Source: SCGC-AG-212-J23 sp036406675 (GTDB lineage: Bacteria > Pseudomonadota > Gammaproteobacteria > Burkholderiales > SG8-39). From it: a stretch of DNA of 64,000 bases. The stretch is taken from the NCBI GenBank assembly GCA_036406675.1, contig DASXAO010000114.1, positions 11,840 through 75,839 on the forward strand, given 5' to 3'. Both the position numbers and the translations under genes were made by a program. The notes beneath the pieces were generated by a model, which was not told where the DNA came from, did no database searches, and was given only the letters and a program-made list of their open reading frames with translations. Positions 27,328-38,632 of this stretch are shown one piece after another (within the stretch, counting starts at the first letter, position 1; every line of letters begins with the position of its first letter).

Positions 27328-29331
27328 ATGATCTACGCCGCGACGATCTTCCTGTCCTCTTTTTTGCTTTTTCTGGTGCAGCCGCTGATCGCGCGGCTGA
27401 TCCTGCCCTGGTTCGGCGGCAGCGCGGCGGTCTGGACGACCTGCATGCTTTTTTTCCAGGCGCTGCTCCTCGCCGGATACGGCTACGCGCACGTTCTCGA
27501 GAAGAAGCTCCCCGCCGGCCGGCTTCAGCCGATCATCCATACGCTGCTCCTCGCCGCGGCGGTGGCGACCCTGCCGATTTCGCCGTCCGAGGCTTGGAAG
27601 CCCATCGGCAACGAGGAGCCCATCAGCCGCATCCTCCTCCTGCTCGGCGCAACGGTCGGGCTTCCCTATCTCCTCGTCGCTTCCACCAGCCCGCTGCTCC
27701 AGGCCTGGTTCGCGCGCGCCCGGCCCGGCGAGAATCCCTACCGGCTCTTCGCCATCTCGAACCTGGCCTCCCTCGTCGCGCTCGTCGGCTATCCGTTCGT
27801 AGTCGAGCCCTTTCTCGCCGCGCACGAGCAGGTGAGGCTGTGGTCGTGGCTCTTCGCCGCATTCGCGCTCGTGTGCGCCTTGGTCGCCTGGCGCACGCCC
27901 CGCGTCGAAGCCGTGAGCGAAGCGCCTGCGGCGGCGCCGGTCGGCAAGCGCGAGATCGGGCTGTGGCTAGCGCTTTCGGCGACGGGCTCGGTGCTGCTCC
28001 TCGCCACGACGAACCATCTCACGCAGAACGTCGCCTCGATCCCGCTTCTCTGGCTCGCGCCCCTGACCCTCTACCTGCTGACCTTCATCATCGCCTTCGA
28101 GGGGCGCAACTGGTACCGCCCGAAACTCGCCTGGCCGTTCGTCTTGGCCTGGCTTGCGGGCATGGCCTGGCTTTTGGTCGACTCGGACTACCATTACAAC
28201 CTGCCGCTGCAGCTCGGCATCTTCCTGCCGGGCCTGTTCCTCGGCTGCCTCTTCTGCCACGGCGAGCTCTACCGCCTGCGCCCCGAGCCGCGACAGCTCA
28301 CCAAGTTCTACCTCATCGTCTCCGCCGGCGGCGCACTCGGGGGCTTCTTCGTGGCCGTGGTCGCGCCGCTGGCGTTCGATGCCTACTACGAGCTCGGCAT
28401 CGGCATGGCCTCGCTCGCGCTCCTCGCCGCCACGCGGTTCGCGCCGCTCGGCCGCTTCCAGAGCGTGGCGAGCCTCGGCGTGCTCATGGGCGTCGCCGCC
28501 TGCGCCGCCTACGACGCGTTCGCCTACCACCGGGATGTGCGCGTGTCCGAGCGCGGCTTCTACGGCGTGCTCAGGGTGAAGGAGTACGGCTCGGCGGGCG
28601 AGCCCGGGCACCTGCGCCGCCTGGTGCACGGCACGATCATGCACGGCGAGCAGTACATGGAGCGCCCCAGGTTCATCACCACCTACTACCAGGAAACCTC
28701 CGGCATCGGCGTCGCGATCAAATCGCGCGAGGAGCGCGGGCCGATCCGCGTGGGGGTGATCGGGCTCGGCACCGGGACCATCGCGGCGTACGGCAGGCCG
28801 GGCGACGTCTATCGCTTTTACGACATCGACCCGCGCGTGGTGCAGCTCGCCCGCCAGGAGTTCACGTTCCTGGGCGATAGCCCGGCGAAGGTCGAGATCG
28901 CGCTCGGCGACGCGCGCCTCACGCTCGAGCGCGAGCCGCCGCAGAACTTCGACGTGCTCGCGGTCGACGCCTTCTCGAGCGACGCCATCCCGGTGCACCT
29001 CATTACCCGCGAGGCGCTCGGCATCTACCTGAAGCACATGAAAAGCGACGGCATCGTCGCCTTCCACGTATCGAACCGATTCCTCGACCTGATCCCCGTA
29101 GTCGCGCGCATCGCGAAAGAGCAGGGGGCGCACGCGGTGCTCGTGAACGACGACCCGGACGACGAGGACGAGAGCCTGCGCTCGCGCAGCGACTGGGTGC
29201 TGGTGTCGCGCGACCCGGCCGCCCTCGAGGCCGAGCCCATCGTCGAGGGCGGCGGCGTCGAGGCCGAGGACCAGCCGCGCTGGCGCACCTGGACCGACGA
29301 CTACTCGAACCTCATCCAGATCTTGAAGTAG
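27328..29331 (+). CDS. Fused MFS-like membrane / spermidine-synthase-like protein
   Basis: A 667-residue protein. Residues 1-410 carry about a dozen hydrophobic helices. The C-terminal 250 residues form a Rossmann methyltransferase-like domain of the spermidine synthase fold (VGVIGLGTGTIAAYGRPGDVYRFYDIDP; GDARLTLE; FDVLAVDAFSSDAIPVHL). Such fused proteins are common and often annotated as fused MFS/spermidine synthase, but polyamine synthesis by them is not established. It lies 23 bp after purB. Its transcript probably ends at the large inverted repeat at 29339. Confidence 0.85.
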   Translation: MIYAATIFLSSFLLFLVQPLIARLILPWFGGSAAVWTTCMLFFQALLLAGYGYAHVLEKKLPAGRLQPIIHTLLLAAAVATLPISPSEAWKPIGNEEPISRILLLLGATVGLPYLLVASTSPLLQAWFARARPGENPYRLFAISNLASLVALVGYPFVVEPFLAAHEQVRLWSWLFAAFALVCALVAWRTPRVEAVSEAPAAAPVGKREIGLWLALSATGSVLLLATTNHLTQNVASIPLLWLAPLTLYLLTFIIAFEGRNWYRPKLAWPFVLAWLAGMAWLLVDSDYHYNLPLQLGIFLPGLFLGCLFCHGELYRLRPEPRQLTKFYLIVSAGGALGGFFVAVVAPLAFDAYYELGIGMASLALLAATRFAPLGRFQSVASLGVLMGVAACAAYDAFAYHRDVRVSERGFYGVLRVKEYGSAGEPGHLRRLVHGTIMHGEQYMERPRFITTYYQETSGIGVAIKSREERGPIRVGVIGLGTGTIAAYGRPGDVYRFYDIDPRVVQLARQEFTFLGDSPAKVEIALGDARLTLEREPPQNFDVLAVDAFSSDAIPVHLITREALGIYLKHMKSDGIVAFHVSNRFLDLIPVVARIAKEQGAHAVLVNDDPDDEDESLRSRSDWVLVSRDPAALEAEPIVEGGGVEAEDQPRWRTWTDDYSNLIQILK

Positions 29332-29338
29332 GAAAAGG

Positions 29339-29410
29339 AGGAAATCCGGGTCAGAGCCCTATTTCCGCGACGCGAAGCTTTGGGAAATAGGGCTCTGACC
29401 CCGATTTCCT
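29339..29410. repeat. Large inverted repeat, GGAAATC(C/G)GGGTCAGAGCCC family
   Basis: Two 28-bp arms (29339-29366 and 29383-29410) are inverted copies with one mismatch and a 16-nt loop. The core GGGTCAGAGCCCTATTTCC is perfect over 19 bp. The right arm overlaps the secF stop codon. It sits between convergent genes and will act as a hairpin terminator in both directions. It also combines the GGTCAGAG core with the CCCTATTT motif of the elements at 20048 and 24690. Confidence 0.85.
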
Positions 29411-30353
29411 AAACCACTGCGCCCTCGTGCTCGTCGCGGCTGCGCTCCTTGCGAGCGGCCTTGACGAACTGCTCGCGGCTGGCGCCGAGCCACATGAGGA
29501 GCGGGCTCGCCACCAGCACCGAGGAGTAGATGCCGAAGCAGATGCCGATGGTGAGGGCGAGCGCGAAATAGTGCAGCGCCGGGCCGCCGAACAGGAGCAT
29601 GGTGGTGACCATCATCTGGGTGCACAGGTGGGTGATGATGGTGCGCGAGATGACCCCGGTGATCGCCGAATCGATCACCTCGACGGTCGAGGCCTTGCGC
29701 ATCTTGCGGAAGTTCTCCCGCACCCGGTCGAACACCACCACCGACTCGTTCACCGAGTAGCCGAGCACCGCCAGCACCGCGGCGAGCACCGGCAGCGAGA
29801 ACTCCCACTGGAAGAAGGCGAAGAACCCCAGGATGATGACCACGTCGTGCAGGTTGGCGACGATCGCCGACAGGCCGAAGCGCCACTCGAAACGGATCCA
29901 GAGGTACAGGACGATGAACACCGCCGTGGTGAGCAGCGCGAGCGCGCCGTATTCGACCAGCTCCTTGCCGACCTGCGGCCCGACGAATTCGACGCGCCGC
30001 ACTTCCGCGCTCGCGTCCTGCTCCTTCAGCACGCCCTGCACCTTCTGCGAGAGATCCGCGCTCGACTGGTTCTTCTCGAGGTGCAGGCGCAGCAGCACGT
30101 CGCGCGCCGAGCCGAAGTTCTGCACCTCCGCCTTGTAGCCCGCCTTGTCGAGCGCCTGGCGGATGCCCTCGATCTCCGCCGGCCGCGAGTAGGCGATCTC
30201 CATCAGGGTGCCGCCGGTGAACTCGATCGAGTAATTGAGGCCGCGGTGCACGAGGAAAAACACGGCGGCGAGAAAGGTGACGAGCGACAGCACGTTGAAT
30301 ACCAGCGCGTGCCGCATGAACGGGATGGTGCGCCGGATCTTGAAGAATTCCAT
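29409..30353 (-). CDS. secF: SecF, protein translocase subunit
   Basis: Inner-membrane Sec accessory subunit that with SecD uses the proton motive force to aid export. The 314-residue protein has six helices. The N-terminal signature (INYSIEFTGGTLMEI-type, here GLNYSIEFTGGTLMEIAYS) follows the first helix, and FDRVRENFRKMRK lies between helices 4 and 5. The charged C-terminus is short. The stop lies inside the inverted repeat. It is last in the leftward order queA-tgt-yajC-secD-secF. Confidence 0.97.
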   Translation of the reverse strand: MEFFKIRRTIPFMRHALVFNVLSLVTFLAAVFFLVHRGLNYSIEFTGGTLMEIAYSRPAEIEGIRQALDKAGYKAEVQNFGSARDVLLRLHLEKNQSSADLSQKVQGVLKEQDASAEVRRVEFVGPQVGKELVEYGALALLTTAVFIVLYLWIRFEWRFGLSAIVANLHDVVIILGFFAFFQWEFSLPVLAAVLAVLGYSVNESVVVFDRVRENFRKMRKASTVEVIDSAITGVISRTIITHLCTQMMVTTMLLFGGPALHYFALALTIGICFGIYSSVLVASPLLMWLGASREQFVKAARKERSRDEHEGAVV

Positions 30354-30381
30354 GCTCAGCTCCAGGCGTTTCTTGCCGGTC

Positions 30382-32217
30382 TCATTTCCAGGCCGTGTTG
30401 CCGATGGCGAGGCGCGCGAGGCGCCGGCGGTGTCCGTAGAGCAGGTTCACCATGGCGCGCGACACCATCACCGCCGAGAACATCGAGGTCAGGATGCCGA
30501 GGCAGTGCACCACCGCGAAGCCGCGCACCGCGCCCGGCACCATGAGGAGCGACAGGCCGACGATGAACGTGGTGACGTTGGAGTCGAGGATCGTGGCCCA
30601 GGCGCGCTCGTAGCCGGCCGCGATCGCGGCCTGCGGGGTGGCGCCGCCGCGCAGCTCCTCGCGGATGCGCTCGTTGATGAGCACGTTGGCGTCGATCGCC
30701 ATGCCGAGGGTGAGCGCGATCGCCGCGATGCCGGGCAGCGTGAGAGTCGCCTGCAGCAGCGAGAGCAGCGCGACCAGCAGGAGCAGGTTGACGCCGAGCG
30801 CGACCGACGAGATCACTCCGAACAGCACGTAGTAGAGCGACATGAACCCCACGATGGCGATGAAGCCCCACTTCGTGGCGTTGAACCCCTTTTCGATGTT
30901 GGCGCGCCCCAGGCTCGGGCCGATGGTGCGCTCCTCGATGATCTCCATCGGCGCGGCGAGCGCGCCGGCGCGGATGAGGAGCGAGAGGTTGTTGGTTTCC
31001 ACCGGGGTGAACGAGCCGGTGATCTGGAAGCGGCTGCCGAACTCCCCCTGGATGGTCGCGACCGAGATCGCCTCGCCCTTGCCCTTCTCGAACAGCACGA
31101 TGGCCATCAGGCGCTTGAGGTTCTCGCGCGTGGTGGTGCGCATGGCGCGGCCGCCCGCCTGGTCGAGCTCGACGGCCACCGCCGGGCGGTGATCCTGGTC
31201 GAAAGTGGCCTGCGCGCCGACGAACTGGTCGCCGGTCACGATCACCTGCTTCTTGGTCGGCACCTGGCCGACGCTGCCGTCGCGCCGGCGCTCGGGGAAC
31301 ACATCGGTGCCGAGGGTGTTGCCGCTGCGCATCGCGTCCTCGTCGACCAGCCGCACCTCGAGCGTCGCGGTGCGGCCGAGGATCTCCTTCGCGCGCGCGA
31401 TGTCCTGCACCCCGGGAAGCTGCACCACGATGCGGTCGGCGCCCTGCTGCTGGATCACCGGCTCGGCGACGCCGAGCTCGTTGACCCGGTTGTGCAGGGT
31501 GCTGATGTTCTGCTGTACCGCGGTTTCCTGGACGCGCTTGAGGACTTCGGGGCGTAGCGTCCCGACCAGGAGCAGATCCTGGCCGTCGTCGCGCTCGGCG
31601 AGCGCGAGGTCGGGCACGCTCGCGAGGATCGCGCCGCGCGCCGCCTCGCGCGTCGCTGCATCGCGAAAGCGCACGCGGATCGCCTGGCCTTCGCGCGACA
31701 CTCCGCCGTGGCGGATGTTCTTCTCGCGCAGCTGGCTGCGCACGTCGGCGGCGAGGTTCTCGATGCGCTTGACGCTGGCCGCGGGCATGTCGATCTGCAG
31801 GAGGAAGTGCACCCCGCCGCGCAGGTCGAGGCCGAGGTACATCGGCAGGGCGTTGATCCGGGCGAGCCAGCCCGGCGAGGCCGGAAGCAGGTTGAGCGCG
31901 ACGGTGTAGGCGCCCTCGTCGGCGCCGGTGTTGAGCGCGCGCTCTACCAGGTCCTTCGCCTTGAGCTGCGTGTCGGGGTCGGCGAAGCGCACCTTTACGC
32001 CGGTCGAGTCGACCTGGGCGCCGCTGTAGTGAATGCCTTCCTTCTTGAGGATTTCTTCGACCCGTCCGAGGAGCGCCGTGTCGACCTTCACCGTCGACTT
32101 GGCGCTCGAGACCTGCACCGCCGGAGACTCGCCGAAGAAGTTCGGCACCGTGTACAAGAACGCGGTGAGCACGATCACCGCGATCAGCACGTACTTCCAG
32201 GTCGGGAAGCGGTTCAC
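30382..32217 (-). CDS. secD: SecD, protein translocase subunit
   Basis: Partner of SecF, 611 aa, six helices with a large periplasmic P1 domain after helix 1. LGLDLRGGVHFLLQID near residues 111-128 and the C-terminal GMAIDANVLINERIREELRGG block are diagnostic. The N-terminus MNRFPTWKYVLIAVIVLTAFLYTVPNFFGESPAVQV is the normal signal-anchor. The start directly abuts the yajC stop. Confidence 0.97.
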   Translation of the reverse strand: MNRFPTWKYVLIAVIVLTAFLYTVPNFFGESPAVQVSSAKSTVKVDTALLGRVEEILKKEGIHYSGAQVDSTGVKVRFADPDTQLKAKDLVERALNTGADEGAYTVALNLLPASPGWLARINALPMYLGLDLRGGVHFLLQIDMPAASVKRIENLAADVRSQLREKNIRHGGVSREGQAIRVRFRDAATREAARGAILASVPDLALAERDDGQDLLLVGTLRPEVLKRVQETAVQQNISTLHNRVNELGVAEPVIQQQGADRIVVQLPGVQDIARAKEILGRTATLEVRLVDEDAMRSGNTLGTDVFPERRRDGSVGQVPTKKQVIVTGDQFVGAQATFDQDHRPAVAVELDQAGGRAMRTTTRENLKRLMAIVLFEKGKGEAISVATIQGEFGSRFQITGSFTPVETNNLSLLIRAGALAAPMEIIEERTIGPSLGRANIEKGFNATKWGFIAIVGFMSLYYVLFGVISSVALGVNLLLLVALLSLLQATLTLPGIAAIALTLGMAIDANVLINERIREELRGGATPQAAIAAGYERAWATILDSNVTTFIVGLSLLMVPGAVRGFAVVHCLGILTSMFSAVMVSRAMVNLLYGHRRRLARLAIGNTAWK

Positions 32218-32547
32218 TTACTGGAGGCTTTTCAGCGTGCCCTTTGGGAGAAGCATCTGCACCGCCGCCTTCTGCACGCTGATCTCGGTGTTGGGCGCGA
32301 TCTCGATGGTCAGGTACTGCTCGCCCATCTTGGAGATCTTGCCGACGATTCCGCCGGCCGTGACCACCTCGTCGCCCTTCTGCAGCGCCTCGATCATGGA
32401 TTTCGTTTCCTTCGCGCGCTTCATCTGCGGGCGGATCATGAGGAAGTACAGCAGCACGAACATCAGGATGATCGGCAGGAAGCCGATGAACCCCGCGTCG
32501 CCGCCGGTGGCGGCCTGGGCGTAAGCGTTCGAGATGAGCACCCGCAC
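32218..32547 (-). CDS. yajC: YajC, preprotein translocase subunit
   Basis: A 109-residue single-span protein associated with SecDF. The hydrophobic helix FIGFLPIILMFVLLYFLMIRPQMKR near residues 20-45 ends in the family signature RPQxKRxKE, followed by LQKGDEVVTAGGIVGKI. The order yajC-secD-secF is conserved. It is 21 bp downstream of tgt. Confidence 0.96.
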   Translation of the reverse strand: MRVLISNAYAQAATGGDAGFIGFLPIILMFVLLYFLMIRPQMKRAKETKSMIEALQKGDEVVTAGGIVGKISKMGEQYLTIEIAPNTEISVQKAAVQMLLPKGTLKSLQ

Positions 32548-32568
32548 TCCGAATGAAGAAACGTTGAA

Positions 32569-33666
32569 TTATAGCTGCTTGCGCTGGTCCAGCAGGTCCT
32601 TCGCCTTGCGCGCGAGGCGGCCCTGCTCGATCGCCGCGCGCAGCTCGGCCATGAGCTCCTGGTAGTAGTGCAGGTTGTGCAGGGTGTTCAGCCGGGCGCC
32701 CAGGATCTCGTTGGTCTTCTGCAGATGGTAAAGGTACGCCCGAGTGAAGTTGCGGCAGGTGTAGCAGGCGCAGCGCTCGTCGAGCGGCGCGAGGTCGTCG
32801 CGGTAGCGCGCGTTGCGGATGCGGACGTCGCCGTGGCGCGTGAACAGCCAGCCGTTGCGCGCGTTGCGGGTGGGAAGCACGCAATCCATCATGTCGATGC
32901 CCGCGGCGACGGCCTCGACGATGTCCTCGGGCGTGCCCATGCCCATCAGGTAGCGCGGGCGCGCCGAGGGCATGCGCGGCACCACGTGGGCGAGGATGCG
33001 GCTGCGCTCCTCCTTCGGCTCGCCCACGGCGAGGCCGCCCACGGCGTAGCCGTCGAAGCCGATCGCGGTCAGGGCCTGCAGCGACTCGTCGCGCAGGTGC
33101 TCGTACATGCCGCCCTGGACGATCCCGAAGAGCGCATTCGCGCTTTCAAAGGCGCTGCGGGAGCGGCGCGCCCACCTCATCGACAGGCGCATCGACGCCG
33201 CGGCGTCTTCCTCGCCGGCGGGGTACGCGGTGCACTCGTCGAACACCATGGCGATGTCGGAATCGAGGATCGCCTGGATGCGCATCGACTCCTCGGGCGT
33301 GAGGAGGAGGCGATCGCCGTTGACGGGGGAGGCGAAGCGCACGCCTTCTTCCGAGATCTTGCGCAGCGGACCCAGGCTGAACACCTGGAACCCGCCCGAA
33401 TCGGTGAGGATGGGGCCGCGCCATCCCATGAAGCGGTGCAGGCCGCCGTGGCGCGCGACGACTTCGAGCCCCGGCCGCAGCCAGAGGTGGAAAGTGTTGC
33501 CGAGCACGATCTGCGCTCCGGTGGCGACCAGCTCCTCGGGCGAGGTCGCCTTCACCGCGCCGTAGGTTCCCACCGGCATGAACGCCGGGGTGTCGACGCG
33601 CCCGTGCGCGAGCTCGAGCACGCCGCGGCGCGCCGCTCCGTCGCTCGCCGTCAGCGTGAAGTTCAT
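32569..33666 (-). CDS. tgt: Queuine/preQ1 tRNA-ribosyltransferase
   Basis: Exchanges guanine 34 for preQ1 in tRNAs with GUN anticodons. The 365-residue TIM barrel has the general acid/base Asp89 in TDSGGFQVFSLG, the GGLAVGEPKEE region, and a zinc site in the C-terminal CACYTCRNFTRAYLYHL. The length is normal. It overlaps queA by 4 bp, so the two queuosine steps are co-translated. Confidence 0.97.
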   Translation of the reverse strand: MNFTLTASDGAARRGVLELAHGRVDTPAFMPVGTYGAVKATSPEELVATGAQIVLGNTFHLWLRPGLEVVARHGGLHRFMGWRGPILTDSGGFQVFSLGPLRKISEEGVRFASPVNGDRLLLTPEESMRIQAILDSDIAMVFDECTAYPAGEEDAAASMRLSMRWARRSRSAFESANALFGIVQGGMYEHLRDESLQALTAIGFDGYAVGGLAVGEPKEERSRILAHVVPRMPSARPRYLMGMGTPEDIVEAVAAGIDMMDCVLPTRNARNGWLFTRHGDVRIRNARYRDDLAPLDERCACYTCRNFTRAYLYHLQKTNEILGARLNTLHNLHYYQELMAELRAAIEQGRLARKAKDLLDQRKQL

Positions 33667-34652
33667 CTTTCGATCAGCATGGCGTCGCCGTACGAGAAGA
33701 AGCGGTAGCGCAGGGCGATGGCGTGGTGGTAGGCCTCCAGGATGCGCTCCTTCCCGGCGAAGGCGCTGACCAGCATGAGCAGCGTCGATTTCGGCAGGTG
33801 GAAATTGGTGAGCAGCCGCTTGACCAGCTTGAACTGGAATCCCGGGTAGATGAACAGGTCGGTTTCGCCCTCGAGGGCGTTGCTGGCGGCGGCGCTCTCG
33901 AGCGCGCGCAGGGAGGTGGTGCCGACCGCGAGCACGCGCCGATTTTCGACGGATTTCATTGTCTCGCGGGAGATCGAGTAGCGCTCGCTGTGCATGCGAT
34001 GCGCCTCGACCGTGTCGCTGCGCACCGGTTGGAAAGTCCCCGCGCCAACGTGAAGGGTGAGGCGCAGAATCGCCGCGCCGCGCGCCTCGATCGCCGAAAG
34101 GAGCGCCTGGTCGAAGTGCAGGCCGGCGGTCGGCGCGGCCACCGCGCCCGGTACCCGGGCGTAGACCGTCTGATAGCGCTCCGCGTCCGCTTCGTCGGGA
34201 GAATGCGCGATGTAGGGGGGGAGCGGCACGGCGCCGAAGCGCTCGAGCACGCGCTCGACGTCCTCCTCGAACGCGACGCGGTACAGGTCTTCCTCGCGCG
34301 AAACGACGTTTACCCGAAGCTCCCCGCCGACCACGAGCGCCGAGCCGACCGCGGGCGGGTGGCTCGCCCGGATGAGCGCGAGGGCCTCGCGCGGCGCGAC
34401 GACGCGCTCGACGAAGAGCTCGATCCTGCCGCCGCTCGCCTTGCGCCCGGCGAGGCGCGCCTTGATCACGCGGGTGTCGTTGAGGACCAGCGCGTCGCGC
34501 CGGTCCACCAGGGCGGGCAGGTCCGACATCCTGAGATCTTCAATCGACCCGCCGGAGGACAAATGAAGCAGGCGGCTGGCGCTGCGCTCGGGCGCCGGGC
34601 GCTGGGCGATGAGCTCGGCCGGCAGCTGGTAGTCGAACTCGGAGACGAGCAT
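33663..34652 (-). CDS. queA: QueA, S-adenosylmethionine:tRNA ribosyltransferase-isomerase
   Basis: Second tRNA step of queuosine synthesis, transferring the ribosyl part of SAM to preQ1-tRNA. The protein starts MLVSEFDYQLPAELIAQRP and contains LVLNDTRVIKARL, PTAGLHFDQ and VGAGTFQPV, all diagnostic. ATG 34652 is preferred; ATG 34661 would add three residues. The length of 329 aa is slightly short but complete. It is the first gene of the leftward queA-tgt-yajC-secDF run. Confidence 0.97.
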   Translation of the reverse strand: MLVSEFDYQLPAELIAQRPAPERSASRLLHLSSGGSIEDLRMSDLPALVDRRDALVLNDTRVIKARLAGRKASGGRIELFVERVVAPREALALIRASHPPAVGSALVVGGELRVNVVSREEDLYRVAFEEDVERVLERFGAVPLPPYIAHSPDEADAERYQTVYARVPGAVAAPTAGLHFDQALLSAIEARGAAILRLTLHVGAGTFQPVRSDTVEAHRMHSERYSISRETMKSVENRRVLAVGTTSLRALESAAASNALEGETDLFIYPGFQFKLVKRLLTNFHLPKSTLLMLVSAFAGKERILEAYHHAIALRYRFFSYGDAMLIER

Positions 34653-34714
34653 CCGGCGCAATTATAATTTTTCATCCCCAGCGGTCAGGCCCATGGGTGA
34701 CGTGGGGAAACCGC

Positions 34715-34801
34715 GCCGGAATGGCGGAACCGGTAGACGCAGCGGACTCAAAATCCGCCGGTGGCGACACCATGAGAGTTCGAGTCTCTCTTCCGGCACC
34801 A
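34715..34801 (+). tRNA. tRNA-Leu (anticodon CAA)
   Basis: An 87-nt tRNA with a long variable arm. The acceptor stem GCCGGAA pairs with TTCCGGC and is followed by an encoded ACCA. The D-arm contains GGAACCGGTAGACG, the anticodon stem GCGGA/TCCGC encloses CTCAAAA with CAA at 34749-34751, and the T-arm is GAGAG-TTCGAGT-CTCTC. It decodes UUG. The only tRNA seen in the window, divergent from queA. Confidence 0.97.
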
Positions 34802-34878
34802 CTTCACACCGCGGGGCCGACTTCGCGGCAATAGGGCCCACTTCACGGCGTAGGGCTCACTTCAGGGCAACACGGCCT
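34801..34878. repeat. Four degenerate 19-20 bp tandem units after tRNA-Leu
   Basis: Units beginning ACTTC start at 34801, 34820, 34840 and 34859 (periods 19, 20, 19). Each has the form ACTTCaCgGC...GGGCC. The first unit shares its first base with the 3' end of the tRNA. The array ends at an A-rich stretch flanked by ACGGC/GCCGT (34872-34899), a weak stem that may end tRNA transcription. There is no open frame. Confidence 0.5.
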
Positions 34879-34968
34879 TAAAAAAAGTGTAAAAGCCGTC
34901 GATTTGCTGGACACCGGCGGGGGCGCCCGGCTACCCTTTTTCCCGAGCCAAATCAAACAACCGGGGCG

Positions 34969-36065
34969 ATGATGGGCAAGGCGCAGGTGAGGGTTTTGCC
35001 TTCGGCGCGCAACACGGTGATGGTGGTCGACGACCAGTCGACCGGCCGGGCCATCCTGGAGCAGGTGGTGCGCAGCCTGGACGAGCGCGTGGCGGTCGAG
35101 GGGTTTGCACGCCCGGTCGACGCCGTGGTGTGGGCGACGCGCCACGTTTCCGACCTGGTGCTGGTCGACTACATGATGCCCGACATGGACGGCATCGAGT
35201 TCGTGAAGCGCCTGCGCGCGCTTCCCGGCTACGAGCACGTGCCGATCGTGATGGTGACGGTGCACGACGACCGCAAGGTCCGCTATGCGGCGCTCGACGC
35301 CGGGATCACCGATTTCCTGACCAAGCCGGTCGACGCGCGCGAATGCCTGGCGCGCTGCCGCAACCTGCTCACGCTGCGCCGGCAGCAGCTCGCGCTCGAG
35401 GACCGCAGGCGGCTGCTCGAGCACATGGTGGAGGACGCCACGCGCGAGGTGCGCGAGCGCGAGAAGGAGACCCTGCTCAGGCTCGCCCGCGCGGGCGAGT
35501 TCCGCGACGAGGAGACGGGCTACCACCTGATCCGCATGGCGCGCTATTCGCGCCTCATCGCCGGCGCGGTCGGGCTGGAGCGCGACGACGCCGAGACCAT
35601 CGAGCTCGCCGCGCCGCTGCACGACATCGGCAAGATCGGCATTCCCGACCAGATCCTGCTCAAGCCGGGCAAGCTGGACGAGGCCGAGTGGGAAATCATG
35701 CGCCGCCACCCCCTGATCGGGCACGAGATCCTCAAGGGCAGCGCCTCCAAATACGTGCGGATGGGGGCGCTGATCGCCCTGGGCCACCACGAAAGATTCG
35801 ACGGCACGGGTTATCCCAACGGCCTGGTGGGGGACCATATCCCGCTGTGCGCCCGCATCGTCGCAGTCGCCGACGTCTACGATGCGCTGACCTCGCCGCG
35901 GCCCTACAAGCCGGCGTGGCCGGCGGAGCGGGCGTTCCAGTATCTCGCAGGCCAGCGCGGGCGCCACTTCGACGCGCGCCTGGTCGATGCCTTCATCAGC
36001 CTGCGCAGGGAGATCGCGGAGGTCCAGAGCCAATGGCAGGACCCGGGTCCGGCGGCGGCGAGCTC

Positions 36066-36069
<4 letters not shown>
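34969..36069 (+). CDS. rpfG: RpfG-like response regulator with HD-GYP domain
   Basis: Two-component output protein of 366 aa. The receiver domain has phosphoacceptor Asp67 (LVLVDYMMPDMDG) and Lys119. The HD-GYP domain has His218-Asp219 (LHDIGKIGIPD), HHERFDGTGYP with GYP at 281-283, and ADVYDALTS. HD-GYP proteins of this type hydrolyse cyclic di-GMP. The domain order and pairing with the RpfC-like kinase and rpfF match the DSF system of xanthomonads. Its stop overlaps the kinase start, so regulator and sensor are co-translated. Confidence 0.92.
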
Positions 36070-38618
<2,549 letters not shown>

Positions 38619-38632
38619 CTTATTCTCGGCGG

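Noticed and set aside
34715..34801. Integrated element at tRNA-Leu
   Set aside because: No integrase, no second copy of the tRNA end, and the flanking genes are chromosomal core or signalling genes.
34801..34878. CRISPR array
   Set aside because: The units are degenerate and contiguous, with no identical repeats separated by unique spacers, and no cas gene is nearby.
35130..36065. A longer, 1162-codon version of the RpfC-like protein starting at 35130
   Set aside because: The added N-terminal part is an out-of-frame reading of the RpfG-like gene; helices and kinase motifs only begin after 36066.
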